A DNA stretch of 64,000 nucleotides from positions 62,001 through 126,000 of the forward strand of contig NZ_BCMQ01000002.1 of assembly GCF_001485415.1 (NCBI RefSeq), read 5' to 3'. The DNA comes from Myroides odoratimimus. Lineage in GTDB: Bacteria; Bacteroidota; Bacteroidia; Flavobacteriales; Flavobacteriaceae. Shown here piece by piece: positions 9,121-16,993 of the stretch (within the stretch, counting starts at the first letter, position 1; each line of letters starts with the position of its first letter). A program made the position numbers and the translations under genes. The notes beneath the pieces were generated by a model. That model did no database searches. It worked only from the letters and a program-made list of their open reading frames with translations, and was not told where the DNA came from.

Positions 9121-9140
9121 AAACAAGTATCGTGCCAAAA
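9121..9140 (-). promoter_or_regulatory. Sigma-54 (-24/-12) promoter-like site
   Basis: The minus strand reads TTGGCACGATACTTGTT, close to the RpoN consensus TGGCACG-N4-TTGC. The -24 GG is intact; the -12 GC reads GT. Transcription would start near 9112 and reach the terminator at 8990, giving a transcript of about 125 bases with only a 10-codon open frame. A small-RNA promoter is inferred. Confidence 0.4.
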
Positions 9141-9317
9141 ACAAGATTTAGAAATGTTTTTTTATTTATTTTTTCAGCCTAGAATACGCGATAGAGTAAA
9201 TTCTACAAAAACAGCTCTCAACTTATCAAAAAAGCATACTATAGTATAGTTTTAGAAGAAATGAAAGAGATGTGAAGTAGTATTTATCGTAGTATTAAGC
9301 GAATGCGGAATCTAGGT

Positions 9318-11444
9318 TTAATCTAATATCATAGACAGCTGTATTCTCTTTTTAGCAACATCTACATCCGTCACCTTCACTTGTACATGCTGGTGTAACT
9401 TCACTACTTCATTCACGTCTGATACAAAGCCTGCCTTAAGTTGAGAGATATGCACTAGACCACTCTCCTTAATCCCTACATCAACGAAACAACCAAAGTT
9501 GGTAATATTATTGATAATACCAGGTAATACTTGACCTATTTTTAAGTCTGTAATTTGTTTCACACTAGGATCAAACTCAAATACCTTAGCACTACGTCTA
9601 GGATCTAGACCAGGCTTCTCTAATTCTTTTAAGATATCTTGAAGCGCTAATGCTCCTACCTCACCCGTAGTATATTTATTAGCATCTACTTTAGCGATAA
9701 GCTCTTTATTAGAGATCATATCCCCTATAGACACCTTCATATCTTTAGCGATCTTCTCTACTACACCATAAGCCTCTGGATGTACAGCAGAGTCGTCTAA
9801 TGGATTCTTAGCGTTCTTAATACGCACAAATGCAGCTGCCTGTTGGAAGGCTTTATCTCCTAGTCGAGGTACTTTCTTAAGTTCTGTTCTGCTCTCAAAT
9901 GGTCCATTCTCAGTTCTGTATTGCACTATATTCTCAGCCATCTTCTCACCTATCCCAGACACATAGCTCAATAACGATTTACTAGCAGTATTTAGGTTAA
10001 CTCCTACTGAGTTCACACACTTCATCACCACATTATCTAGCTCTTTTTTAAGCATAGACTGATCTACATCGTGCTGATACTGTCCTACTCCGATAGACTT
10101 AGGATCTATCTTCACTAGCTCTGCTAATGGATCAGACAGACGACGCCCGATAGACACAGCACCTCTCACTGTCACATCATAAGTAGGAAACTCTTCTCTC
10201 GCTATCTTAGACGCAGAGTACACAGATGCTCCAGCCTCATTCACTACGAATACTTGTACAGGCTTATCAAAAGCTATTTTCTTAATAAAGAACTCCGTCT
10301 CTCTAGAGGCTGTACCATTACCGATAGCGATAGCTTCTACATTGTATGCATTGACCATAGAGCGAATCTTCTTCATCGCCATAGTAGTATCCTTCTGAGG
10401 AGCATGAGGAAATATAGTCTCGTTGTATAACAAATCACCTTGCTCATCTAAACAAACCACCTTACACCCAGTCTTAAACCCTGGGTCGATAGCTAATATG
10501 CGTTTCTCTCCTAATGGCGAACCTAATAACAACTGAGTAAGGTTATCCGCAAATACCTGTATAGAGTTTAAATCTGCCTTCTCCTTCGCTTCTACCAAGG
10601 CCTCATTAGACAATGCAGGTTCTAACAGACGTTTATAACTATCCGCTACTGCCTTCTCTACTATCTTACCACACTCATTCTTACCTTTAACTACATTATC
10701 TTCTATGAAGCTAATAGCCTCACTCTTATCAATACCTACATTAAACTTGATAAAACCTTCTTTCTCTGCTCTTAGAATAGCTAATAATCGATGTGCAGGT
10801 ATCTTATACACAGGTTCTGCCCAATCAAAATATTGCTCAAACTTCTGCGCATGCTCTTCTTCTTTTTTTGCCTTTACTACCTTAGTACTGATCACCCCAC
10901 TGCGTTGGAACTTTCTTCTCAGTGATTTTCTCACATACATATTTTCATTAATCCATTCAGCAATGATATCAGATGCCCCCTGTATAGCCTCTTCTTCACT
11001 TCCTACCTTATCATTAAGATATTTAGCAGCGATAGACTCTATATCATGAGCATTCTGAGCCATAATCACTTTAGCCAATGGTTCTAAACCATTCTCTCTA
11101 GCCGTATCAGCCTTCGTCTTACGAGTCTTCTTATAGGGCAAGTATAAATCCTCTATCTCTATTAGATCAAAGCTATTTGTAATCTTATTGCGCAATTCAT
11201 CTGTTAGCTTCCCCTGTTCTTCTATAGAACCTAATATAGACTCCTTTCTCTTCACTATCCCTTCGTACAGCTCGCTATACTTTGCTATTTTTTCGATAAT
11301 CACCTCATCTAGATTACCAGTTCTATCTTTTCTATATCTAGCGATAAACGGTATAGTACATCCCTCTCCTAACAGAGACAGCGTATTCTCTATACTTTTT
11401 GCACTAGCACTCACAGCCTGTTGAATAAACTCTATCAACGTCAT
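9318..11444 (-). CDS. tex: Tex-family RNA-binding transcription accessory protein
   Basis: 708 residues, within the family range. An N-terminal helical Tex domain is followed by a YqgF/RuvC-like domain starting near ILAIDPGFKTGCKV (about 318), a helix-hairpin-helix region (VNLNTASKSLLSYVSGIGE, about 490-550) and a C-terminal S1 domain (GQVLPGIINNITNFGCFVDVG, about 635-705). Tex binds nucleic acids and affects transcription and RNA turnover; the exact role is unsettled. It is divergent from the DUF1294 gene and has no co-oriented close neighbour. Confidence 0.95.
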   Translation of the reverse strand: MTLIEFIQQAVSASAKSIENTLSLLGEGCTIPFIARYRKDRTGNLDEVIIEKIAKYSELYEGIVKRKESILGSIEEQGKLTDELRNKITNSFDLIEIEDLYLPYKKTRKTKADTARENGLEPLAKVIMAQNAHDIESIAAKYLNDKVGSEEEAIQGASDIIAEWINENMYVRKSLRRKFQRSGVISTKVVKAKKEEEHAQKFEQYFDWAEPVYKIPAHRLLAILRAEKEGFIKFNVGIDKSEAISFIEDNVVKGKNECGKIVEKAVADSYKRLLEPALSNEALVEAKEKADLNSIQVFADNLTQLLLGSPLGEKRILAIDPGFKTGCKVVCLDEQGDLLYNETIFPHAPQKDTTMAMKKIRSMVNAYNVEAIAIGNGTASRETEFFIKKIAFDKPVQVFVVNEAGASVYSASKIAREEFPTYDVTVRGAVSIGRRLSDPLAELVKIDPKSIGVGQYQHDVDQSMLKKELDNVVMKCVNSVGVNLNTASKSLLSYVSGIGEKMAENIVQYRTENGPFESRTELKKVPRLGDKAFQQAAAFVRIKNAKNPLDDSAVHPEAYGVVEKIAKDMKVSIGDMISNKELIAKVDANKYTTGEVGALALQDILKELEKPGLDPRRSAKVFEFDPSVKQITDLKIGQVLPGIINNITNFGCFVDVGIKESGLVHISQLKAGFVSDVNEVVKLHQHVQVKVTDVDVAKKRIQLSMILD

Positions 11445-11474
11445 ATTTTATTATTTTAAGAATAGCTAAAATAC

Positions 11475-11482
11475 TACCTTTG
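11475..11482 (+). promoter_or_regulatory. -7 box upstream of the DUF1294 gene
   Basis: TACCTTTG fits TAnnTTTG exactly and lies 18 bases before the ATG at 11501, giving a very short leader. No clear -33 TTTG. Confidence 0.45.
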
Positions 11483-11500
11483 TCACAATAAATAAATCTC

Positions 11501-11764
11501 ATGAAGTTTTTATTCCTATATCTACTTATAATAAACTATTTAGCTTTCTCCATGTTTGCCTTTGACAAAGAACAAGCGATTAAAAACAAAAGACGTGTTT
11601 CTGAGAAGAACCTCCTGTCTCTTTGCTTTTTTGGAGGAACACTAGGTGCATGGATTGCGATGAAGAAACTTAGACATAAAATCTCTAAAGACTCTTTTAA
11701 ACTAAAGTTTTATGCCATCCTAGCCATACAGGTAGCCTTATTCTTTATCGTCTTTAAACGATAA
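11501..11764 (+). CDS. DUF1294 small membrane protein
   Basis: 87 residues with membrane segments at about 3-18 and 66-84 and a reentrant-like middle (LLSLCFFGGTLGAWIAMKKLRHK), followed by SFKLKFY. This is the DUF1294 pattern: short inner-membrane proteins, sometimes fused to cold-shock domains elsewhere. Here it stands alone with no such domain. Function unknown. It is a monocistronic unit divergent from tex. Confidence 0.85.
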   Translation: MKFLFLYLLIINYLAFSMFAFDKEQAIKNKRRVSEKNLLSLCFFGGTLGAWIAMKKLRHKISKDSFKLKFYAILAIQVALFFIVFKR

Positions 11765-11771
11765 TATCCAT

Positions 11772-11802
11772 AAAAAAAGACCTATAACCGCAGTCATAAG
11801 TC
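11772..11802 (-). terminator. Rho-independent terminator downstream of the broken gene
   Basis: On the minus strand a 10-bp stem with two wobble pairs (GACTTATGAC / GTTATAGGTC, loop TGCG) is followed by seven T, 41 bases after the stop at 11844. Confidence 0.75.
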
Positions 11803-11843
11803 TCTTGTATATTACTCTTCTGCAGTTTTAAGCCAAAGCAACT

Positions 11844-12629
11844 TCATATTGAGTCTTCTCTCAATTGAAAAACTATACCTCCAAATCTAGCAGGCTGTGC
11901 TGTAAATATTTTTCCATCTAAATGACAATCATCAAAATAAAAAGTAGTCTCTGTTTTCTCAACTACATTATTACTCTTTAAATGTTTTACTTCTATTCCA
12001 TCATATCCTAAATAAACAATGTCTAAAAGTAATCCATCCTTATCATACATCTTTTTATCTGAACATTCTCTACAGATATGTTTAGGATACCTACTATAAA
12101 ACTTAACTAAACTATGACAGTTAGAGCACCACTGTTTTATTTCTTCTCCTCTATATTCATCACTATAAACTAAATTTATCCAACTGTTTATTTGTTCATA
12201 TTCTTTAAAGGTAAAACTTTGTTGCCTATGTAGTTCATTTATAGTCCCCAACACAACACTCGCTAAAGCAAATGGACTTGTTTTAATATTATAACATCGA
12301 ATATACTTTAGGTACCAATCTTCATCTTGTACAAAAGATTCCCATAAGTTCTTAATACTTGAAAATTCAATAATAGGACTTATTGTTCCAGCTCTCACTA
12401 ACTCTCTAAAATCAAATTGTTTCGATTTATTTAATTCATAAACCTTATAAACGCCCTTATCAAAAATATTCAGAACAACATTAGTCTGCTTATAATAAGC
12501 AAATAATATGTCATAATCCTCTAACTTATCCTAATATCCCTTACTAAAATCAACTATAGATGGTCTATTAGCATACTCCTGTTTAATTCTAATTCGTTCC
12601 TCTATTTCTTTAATTGTACTTTCTAATAA
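11844..12629 (-). pseudogene. Interrupted gene with CxxC zinc-ribbon motif (in-frame amber)
   Basis: The open frame from 12398 (GTG) to 11844 gives 184 residues with two Cys pairs, WCSNC and HICREC, about 20 residues apart, a likely zinc ribbon. No ATG or ribosome site precedes it. The same frame continues upstream with coherent coding (DKLEDYDILFAYYKQ, then RIRIKQEYANRPSIVDF) across a single TAG at 12531-12533, up to REP-like palindromes at 12634. It therefore looks like one longer gene with a nonsense mutation (possibly CAG to TAG) and a lost 5' end. Function unknown. A short GTG-started protein could still be made. Confidence 0.65.
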
Positions 12630-12633
12630 ACCA

Positions 12634-12832
12634 CTATGGACTGAAAGTCCATAGTTTGTTAAAGCAGACTAAAGTCTGCCTGTGTGGAAATACAGAACTT
12701 AGTAGTTTTACTTAAAACTAACTTTTAAAATATCTTAGTTTCAAAATGCACTAGATAACCAATTCACAAGTAACAACAACCAATATTGTGAAAGGTTTTT
12801 AGAAGCTGAAAGCTAAATGCACTAAAGTGCAT
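12634..12832. repeat. Cluster of four REP-like short palindromes
   Basis: Four hairpins share the core ACT-(g)aa-AGT or CT-gaa-AG: CTATGGACT gaa AGTCCATAG (12634-12654), GCAGACT aa AGTCTGC (12664-12679), AGCT gaa AGCT (12804-12814) and ATGCACT aa AGTGCAT (12817-12832). Stem sequences differ but all are self-complementary, as in REP elements moved by REP-associated tyrosine transposases. They fill the space between two interrupted genes. No transposase is in the window. Confidence 0.6.
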
Positions 12833-12836
12833 AGTT

Positions 12837-13277
12837 TTAACTACCGTCTGCGACCAATAAAGTATCCTTTTTTTCTCCATAAAAAGCAACACCTTGACTT
12901 GTAGTTATATGATCTCCTTTTAAAAAGACTAACGTTTCATCTATATAATCACAATCTACTTTATCATCATATTTACGCTGTCTTGTGTATTTAAACATCC
13001 CGTCTTCAGTATAAATAGTTTGCATATCATAATTAAAGAAAGCCTTCCATTCTTTATATGTCATTATTTTACCATACTCTGGTTCAAGGATATAACTCTT
13101 TTATGGTTGTCTAATCATACCTGCACCAGATACCCATCTATCTTCATTTTGATCTACTGTATGTACATATATTAAACCTGATTCAAAATCTTTAAAACTA
13201 TAGCTTACTTCCCAGCTCCAATCTAACTCAATATAATATCCCCTATTTGCACAAACAAAGTAATTTAACTTCTTCAT
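12837..13277 (-). pseudogene. Interrupted small gene (in-frame ochre)
   Basis: Two open frames lie in the same reading frame: 58 codons from ATG 13277 (MKKLNYFVCANRGYYIELDW) to a TAA at 13101-13103, and 75 codons from ATG 13064 (MTYKEWKAFFNYD) to 12837. The 12 codons between read sensibly (KSYILEPEYGKI). The simplest reading is one protein of about 145 residues, rich in aromatic and acidic residues, broken by a single stop (possibly CAA to TAA). Family not recognised; size and composition resemble immunity-type or small cytosolic proteins, which is only an impression. Two separate small genes remain possible. Confidence 0.6.
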
Positions 13278-13302
13278 ATTTAAAAACCTTCTATTTTTCT
13301 TA

Positions 13303-14247
13303 TCATCTAATCACTTCTAAAGCACCTCCTTCTTTCGGTCTATGCAAATTAATCTCATAAAAACTAGTTCCACCACCTTGACGAGTTACCAGTATCAAGG
13401 GCGATTTATTATAATTCTCCTTATCTATCCTTACTAACTTTACTATACGACCATTGGCATAGAACCTCATTTCATAATCTTTTAAAGGCTCTATCTCTTT
13501 GGTTTTATAGCTATTTTTCCAAAAATCAATTAAGAAATTAGCATAACTACCACTTTTTAGATAAGAATAGCGATGATAATCCAGCTGGCTTTGATAGGCA
13601 ATACGCGCCAAATGCTCCGCTTCCGCTTTATTAAGAAATTCTATAGTCTCGTTATAAAACATTTCTACCTCCTTTAATAACTTAACCCTATCCTCTGTCT
13701 GAAGATCAACACTATTCATCCAATGTTGTACATCGTGTTCGTAATAAACATAAGGAGCATCAAAAACAAAATTGTCTTCAAATGCCATTAAAGAGCTTTC
13801 ATCTTTGGGTAAAGAATAGGTATGAACAGTAGTAGATTCTCTATTCTTATTTTGACAGACAATACTAAAATCAAATTTAGCCTTACTTAGATCTAAGCTC
13901 TTCTCACTAACATAGTTTACATCTACAGATGGAGTGACTATTAATTCTACTTGCTGTACACCACTCTTTACTATAGCTTGATTAATAGGAATATTACCAG
14001 TGAAATCTCCTGATACATAATGACTCAAAACAGGAAAACCACTCACTAATACTTCATAAGTACAACCATGTGATTCTTTAACCTCAAGAGTGTACTCTAG
14101 CTCTTCGTCATATACTTTTACTTGTTTAAACAGCTCTTTTGTCTTCTCTACAAAGCTTGGATTCAATTTATCTTGAGCCTTATTTGGCTGTTGTCCACAA
14201 GCATTCAAGCTGAAAACTAGTATCAGTATAACTATTAGTCTATTCAT
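13303..14247 (-). CDS. Putative lipoprotein of unknown function
   Basis: 314 residues. The N-terminus is a lipoprotein signal with lipobox SLNAC (Cys17), then a low-complexity polar linker. The mature part mixes a beta-rich first half (residues 50-150) with a helical acidic stretch (about 190-235) and a beta-rich end. No enzyme motif is seen. It ends 55 bases before the single-gene region's interrupted frames begin and has no obvious operon partner. Envelope location is supported; function is not. Confidence 0.7.
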   Translation of the reverse strand: MNRLIVILILVFSLNACGQQPNKAQDKLNPSFVEKTKELFKQVKVYDEELEYTLEVKESHGCTYEVLVSGFPVLSHYVSGDFTGNIPINQAIVKSGVQQVELIVTPSVDVNYVSEKSLDLSKAKFDFSIVCQNKNRESTTVHTYSLPKDESSLMAFEDNFVFDAPYVYYEHDVQHWMNSVDLQTEDRVKLLKEVEMFYNETIEFLNKAEAEHLARIAYQSQLDYHRYSYLKSGSYANFLIDFWKNSYKTKEIEPLKDYEMRFYANGRIVKLVRIDKENYNKSPLILVTRQGGGTSFYEINLHRPKEGGALEVIR

Positions 14248-14338
14248 GACTTACTCTTTTATTTTTAGGTACTATTCTAATAAACCATTTATTATCAAAA
14301 CAATTACCATAAATATACAGTAAATTTTCATTCAATAA

Positions 14339-15076
14339 TCACCTCCCCACATACACCACCACACTAGGATTAAAAGCCTTAGTGTTATACAGTGTCAGTT
14401 GATTAGGATTGTTATTAATCGGGTAGAAGAACTGTATCTCTGCCACCACCATCTTAAGACAATCTCGATGAGGTATCAGGACAGATAGCGGTTGAGGACT
14501 GACCACCTCATCACTCTTTTTGAAATCAATAGATAATGCACTTGTTTGCTTACCGAGCATCTCATCTGTATCCGTCATAAAGAAACCTTCTATGCGCAAA
14601 CTAGCATGTGTACACATAGGAGGGAAGTCTACCTGTTCTATCGGGATAAAAGGTGCCACTGATACAATTATCTCCTTATTTTCCAACTCATCTACAGCTA
14701 TATCTACCAAGAAGGTATCTGTAAATAGTTTGGTTGTATTCCATTCAAATCCGACTACCTCAGCGATAGAAGTATTGTACAGTGTAGTCTCTGCTATCGG
14801 CAGTACAGTATTCTTGCGCAAGGCCGTCATCACGAGTCCCATCAATCGCAGATGAGCAGTAGACTCATACCTCATCCCTAAGAAGTATTCGACATGCTTA
14901 CGTATATGTCTCAGGCTCTGCGCAGTATGCTTAAACAGCTTAGCAGAAGGGTTCTTGCCCTTGTCTTGTTTTGAGCGATTAGGCCTGCTTTGTACGATCT
15001 GTACATTGTTTAAAGACCTAAAATACACAGGCCCACTTACTCCTGTAATTTTTCCTTTTGGTGACATCTTTGCCAT
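14339..15076 (-). CDS. DUF6266 family protein
   Basis: 245 residues. The N-terminus GKITGVSGPVYFRSLNN followed by VQSRPNRSKQ is the signature of the DUF6266 family of Bacteroidota, which start with a G-x-[IL]-x-G-x-x-G motif and a basic segment. The rest is mostly beta-strand. Biochemical role unknown; no signal peptide. The gene is less AT-rich than its neighbours and stands alone between a lipoprotein gene and a dispersed palindromic repeat just upstream of its start, which may hint at horizontal gain (inference). Confidence 0.7.
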   Translation of the reverse strand: MAKMSPKGKITGVSGPVYFRSLNNVQIVQSRPNRSKQDKGKNPSAKLFKHTAQSLRHIRKHVEYFLGMRYESTAHLRLMGLVMTALRKNTVLPIAETTLYNTSIAEVVGFEWNTTKLFTDTFLVDIAVDELENKEIIVSVAPFIPIEQVDFPPMCTHASLRIEGFFMTDTDEMLGKQTSALSIDFKKSDEVVSPQPLSVLIPHRDCLKMVVAEIQFFYPINNNPNQLTLYNTKAFNPSVVVYVGR

Positions 15077-15140
15077 AACTTTTAATTTTATAGGTTGGTA
15101 TTCTAAAATTGCACAAAGACTATTCCACCTTATCGGTATA

Positions 15141-15232
15141 TGATCAGTAGGTGATAGGGTAGTGATAGGCTATTTTGCGATGTTTTAAGCCGATCAAATG
15201 CCCATCACTAGCCGACCAAAAGCCGACCACCC
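15141..15232 (-). repeat. Dispersed imperfect-palindrome repeat, copy 1
   Basis: Read on the minus strand it begins GGGTGGTCGGCTTTTGGTC and continues GGGCATTTGATCGGCTTAAAA, closely matching the plus strand at 45255-45350. Inside, TAGTGATAGG pairs with CCCATCACTA (one mismatch), so it can fold into a long hairpin. It sits 65 bases upstream of the DUF6266 gene start. Confidence 0.65.
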
Positions 15233-15423
15233 AAATAATAGTAGCACAAAAAAGAGAGGTAACCCCTAATTTAAGACAATCTGTACCTGTACAATTACTG
15301 AACACATCTGTTCAGTTTAGTTGCTATTGAACTGATATTGACAGTGACAACCTCATTTAGTCAGCGACAGTTAAATAGCTCAATGTCAGTCAATATTCAA
15401 ATATTGAATCACTTTTAATTTAC
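15233..15423. other. Rest of the intergenic stretch before the ABM-like gene
   Basis: With the repeat this forms a 347-base gene-free interval. The only structure seen is a 7-bp inverted repeat ACTGAAC-6-GTTCAGT at 15297-15316, which could be an operator or a weak hairpin; no T-run follows. Confidence 0.4.
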
Positions 15424-16053
15424 TTATCCGACCACATACCAAAAACCTAAATGCATACTACTCTCGTCGATTAAACCAAGAAGAGAAAGACAAGCTTCAT
15501 TCCCAAAATAACCATAGCAAATCTCCTTCGTATTGCCTAAGGTTTGACCTAATACGATTTCGGCATATTGGTTATCGCCACGAGTGGAGATAAAGTGCCC
15601 TTTTGTGTTCTCGAAAGCATTGAGATAAGATTCTTCTACAGCATCCGAAGCAGATAATAGAGTAGAGGCTTGGGCAGTATCTTTAAGAGAAAACTTACCA
15701 TTCTCTATACAACCAAAGTAGGAAGGCACTGTGAAGTTAGGTTTGCTTATCTCGTGATACTCTACCTGCACTGTACTTATATCTACCATACTGAAGAAGT
15801 CTTGGGTTTCTTTTGTGTTTCCTATCACTGCTTCTAATGTCTTAATCACCTCCATAGAATTAGCAAACAGCACATTAGCATACTCGTTATCATAGTTGCG
15901 CACTAAGCAATGATATACTAGCCCTTCTACTTGGGTCAGCTGTCGCTCAAATCGAGCTACTGCAAATAATAATTCGTCATCACTTACTGTGGTTTTCTTT
16001 CTAAAACTGGTGAACTCCATCGCACACACTGGTGCATTGCTTACTCGTATCAT
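15424..16053 (-). CDS. Hypothetical protein with ABM-like N-terminal domain
   Basis: 209 residues, no signal. Residues 12-85 (MEFTSFRKKTTVSDDELL, then VEGLVYHCLV) resemble the dimeric alpha-beta barrel (ABM/EthD-like) pattern, small domains found in monooxygenases and stress proteins. The second half is not recognised. A start at the second Met (codon 12) is possible. It lies 73 bases downstream of the AraC regulator on the same strand, so it may be its co-transcribed partner or target. Function unproven. Confidence 0.55.
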   Translation of the reverse strand: MIRVSNAPVCAMEFTSFRKKTTVSDDELLFAVARFERQLTQVEGLVYHCLVRNYDNEYANVLFANSMEVIKTLEAVIGNTKETQDFFSMVDISTVQVEYHEISKPNFTVPSYFGCIENGKFSLKDTAQASTLLSASDAVEESYLNAFENTKGHFISTRGDNQYAEIVLGQTLGNTKEICYGYFGNEACLSLLGLIDESSMHLGFWYVVG

Positions 16054-16126
16054 TCTGTATCTTGTTAAAATTATGGAGTAAAAGTAGAGCAGAGCAGTGA
16101 CAACCTTTTGTCAGGGGTGTATACGC

Positions 16127-16927
16127 TTATTTTTTAATTTTAGGATATACTTTCATGATATCAAAGTAGGAGTTTCTAAAGGCAACTAAGCTCTTATAAC
16201 CTACTTTAAAAGCGATTTCGCTCAAGGTAAATTCTCTTGTATCTACTAGTTCTATACTCTTCAAGATACGGATGATCTGAAGGTACTTCTGTAGAGTGAT
16301 ACCCGTCTCTAGTTTGAACAGGCGCTGTAGATTGCGCACAGACATAGTAGAGATACTGGCTAGTTCATTTAAGTCTAGCGTTGAGGTAAAATGCTCATTG
16401 ATATAAGCACATACAGGTATTAACCTATGATCTGTAGGGATAGGTAATTGAAGAGATTGATTCTCTTCACAGAACGATTTTAAACTCATCAGAATAGCCT
16501 GTAAGAACTGTTCTTTCTCTAACTCTGTATGGACTACTCTGTTCCACTTCGTTGCGTACTGTAGCATCTCTCTCAGCACAGTAGGCGCAGGGAATATATG
16601 TACTTGCTCATAGAATGAGTCAGCTGGTACATCTTTATACAACAGTACTTTTAAGTTGATATCCTTCGCTGTAGAAGTAGTAGCGTGCTGCTGTCCAGAA
16701 GGTATCCATGCTACGTGATACTGAGGCACTAGATAGATACAGTTATCTACGTGAAGGTACTGATAGCCCTGTTCTACATAGGTGAGTTGATATCGCTGAT
16801 GAGCGTGCTGATACTCATCGTGAACGAAGTTGTCCTCATACCATACATACGCCTGTACCTCATTAGTATCATCATATACTCCTAAGAGTTTCTCAGTCAA
16901 TCCACATTTGATATTGGCGTTTTGCAT
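16127..16927 (-). CDS. AraC-family transcriptional regulator
   Basis: 266 residues from the chosen ATG at 16927 (MQNANIKCGL); a start 12 codons earlier would overlap the divergent promoter. The N-terminal half is a cupin sensing domain (HAHQRYQLTYVEQGYQYLHVD). The C-terminal 100 residues form the double helix-turn-helix of AraC proteins (LDLNELASISTMSVRNLQRL, then SEIAFKVGYKSLVAFRNSY). It is divergent from the flavodoxin-RidA fusion with 66 bases between starts, so control of that gene is the obvious inference. Confidence 0.9.
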   Translation of the reverse strand: MQNANIKCGLTEKLLGVYDDTNEVQAYVWYEDNFVHDEYQHAHQRYQLTYVEQGYQYLHVDNCIYLVPQYHVAWIPSGQQHATTSTAKDINLKVLLYKDVPADSFYEQVHIFPAPTVLREMLQYATKWNRVVHTELEKEQFLQAILMSLKSFCEENQSLQLPIPTDHRLIPVCAYINEHFTSTLDLNELASISTMSVRNLQRLFKLETGITLQKYLQIIRILKSIELVDTREFTLSEIAFKVGYKSLVAFRNSYFDIMKVYPKIKK

Positions 16928-16962
16928 ATATTTTTTGACAAATATAATATAAACTGCATACA

Positions 16963-16970
16963 TACCTTTG
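16963..16970 (+). promoter_or_regulatory. -7 box for the flavodoxin-RidA gene
   Basis: TACCTTTG fits the TAnnTTTG consensus, 23 bases before the ATG at 16994. A TTTTTTG lies 25 bases upstream (16931-16937), longer than the usual 19-20 spacing, as expected for an activator-dependent promoter; AraC control is inferred. Confidence 0.45.
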
Positions 16971-16993
16971 TGATTATACTTAAAATAAATAAT

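Larger units (their letters stand above)
8967..9317. other. Gene-free stretch between tatA and tex
   Basis: 351 bases without a convincing protein gene on either strand. It contains the minus-strand terminator at 8990-9027 and the sigma-54-like site at 9121-9140. The part from 9141 to 9317 shows nothing I can name. Confidence 0.6.

Noticed and set aside
10705..11424. Plus-strand frames inside tex
   Set aside because: They are antisense to a fully conserved gene and have compositions typical of reverse-strand shadows.
12634..12832. CRISPR array
   Set aside because: The hairpins differ in stem sequence and spacing, and no repeats of constant length or cas genes are seen.
15297..15316. Inverted repeat ACTGAAC/GTTCAGT as a terminator or operator
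   Set aside because: Short, no T-run, and no regulator gene clearly tied to it; kept only as a note in the intergenic entry.
16928..16963. Upstream start of the AraC regulator
   Set aside because: The extra 12 residues would be read from the divergent promoter region and lack similarity to the cupin domain start.
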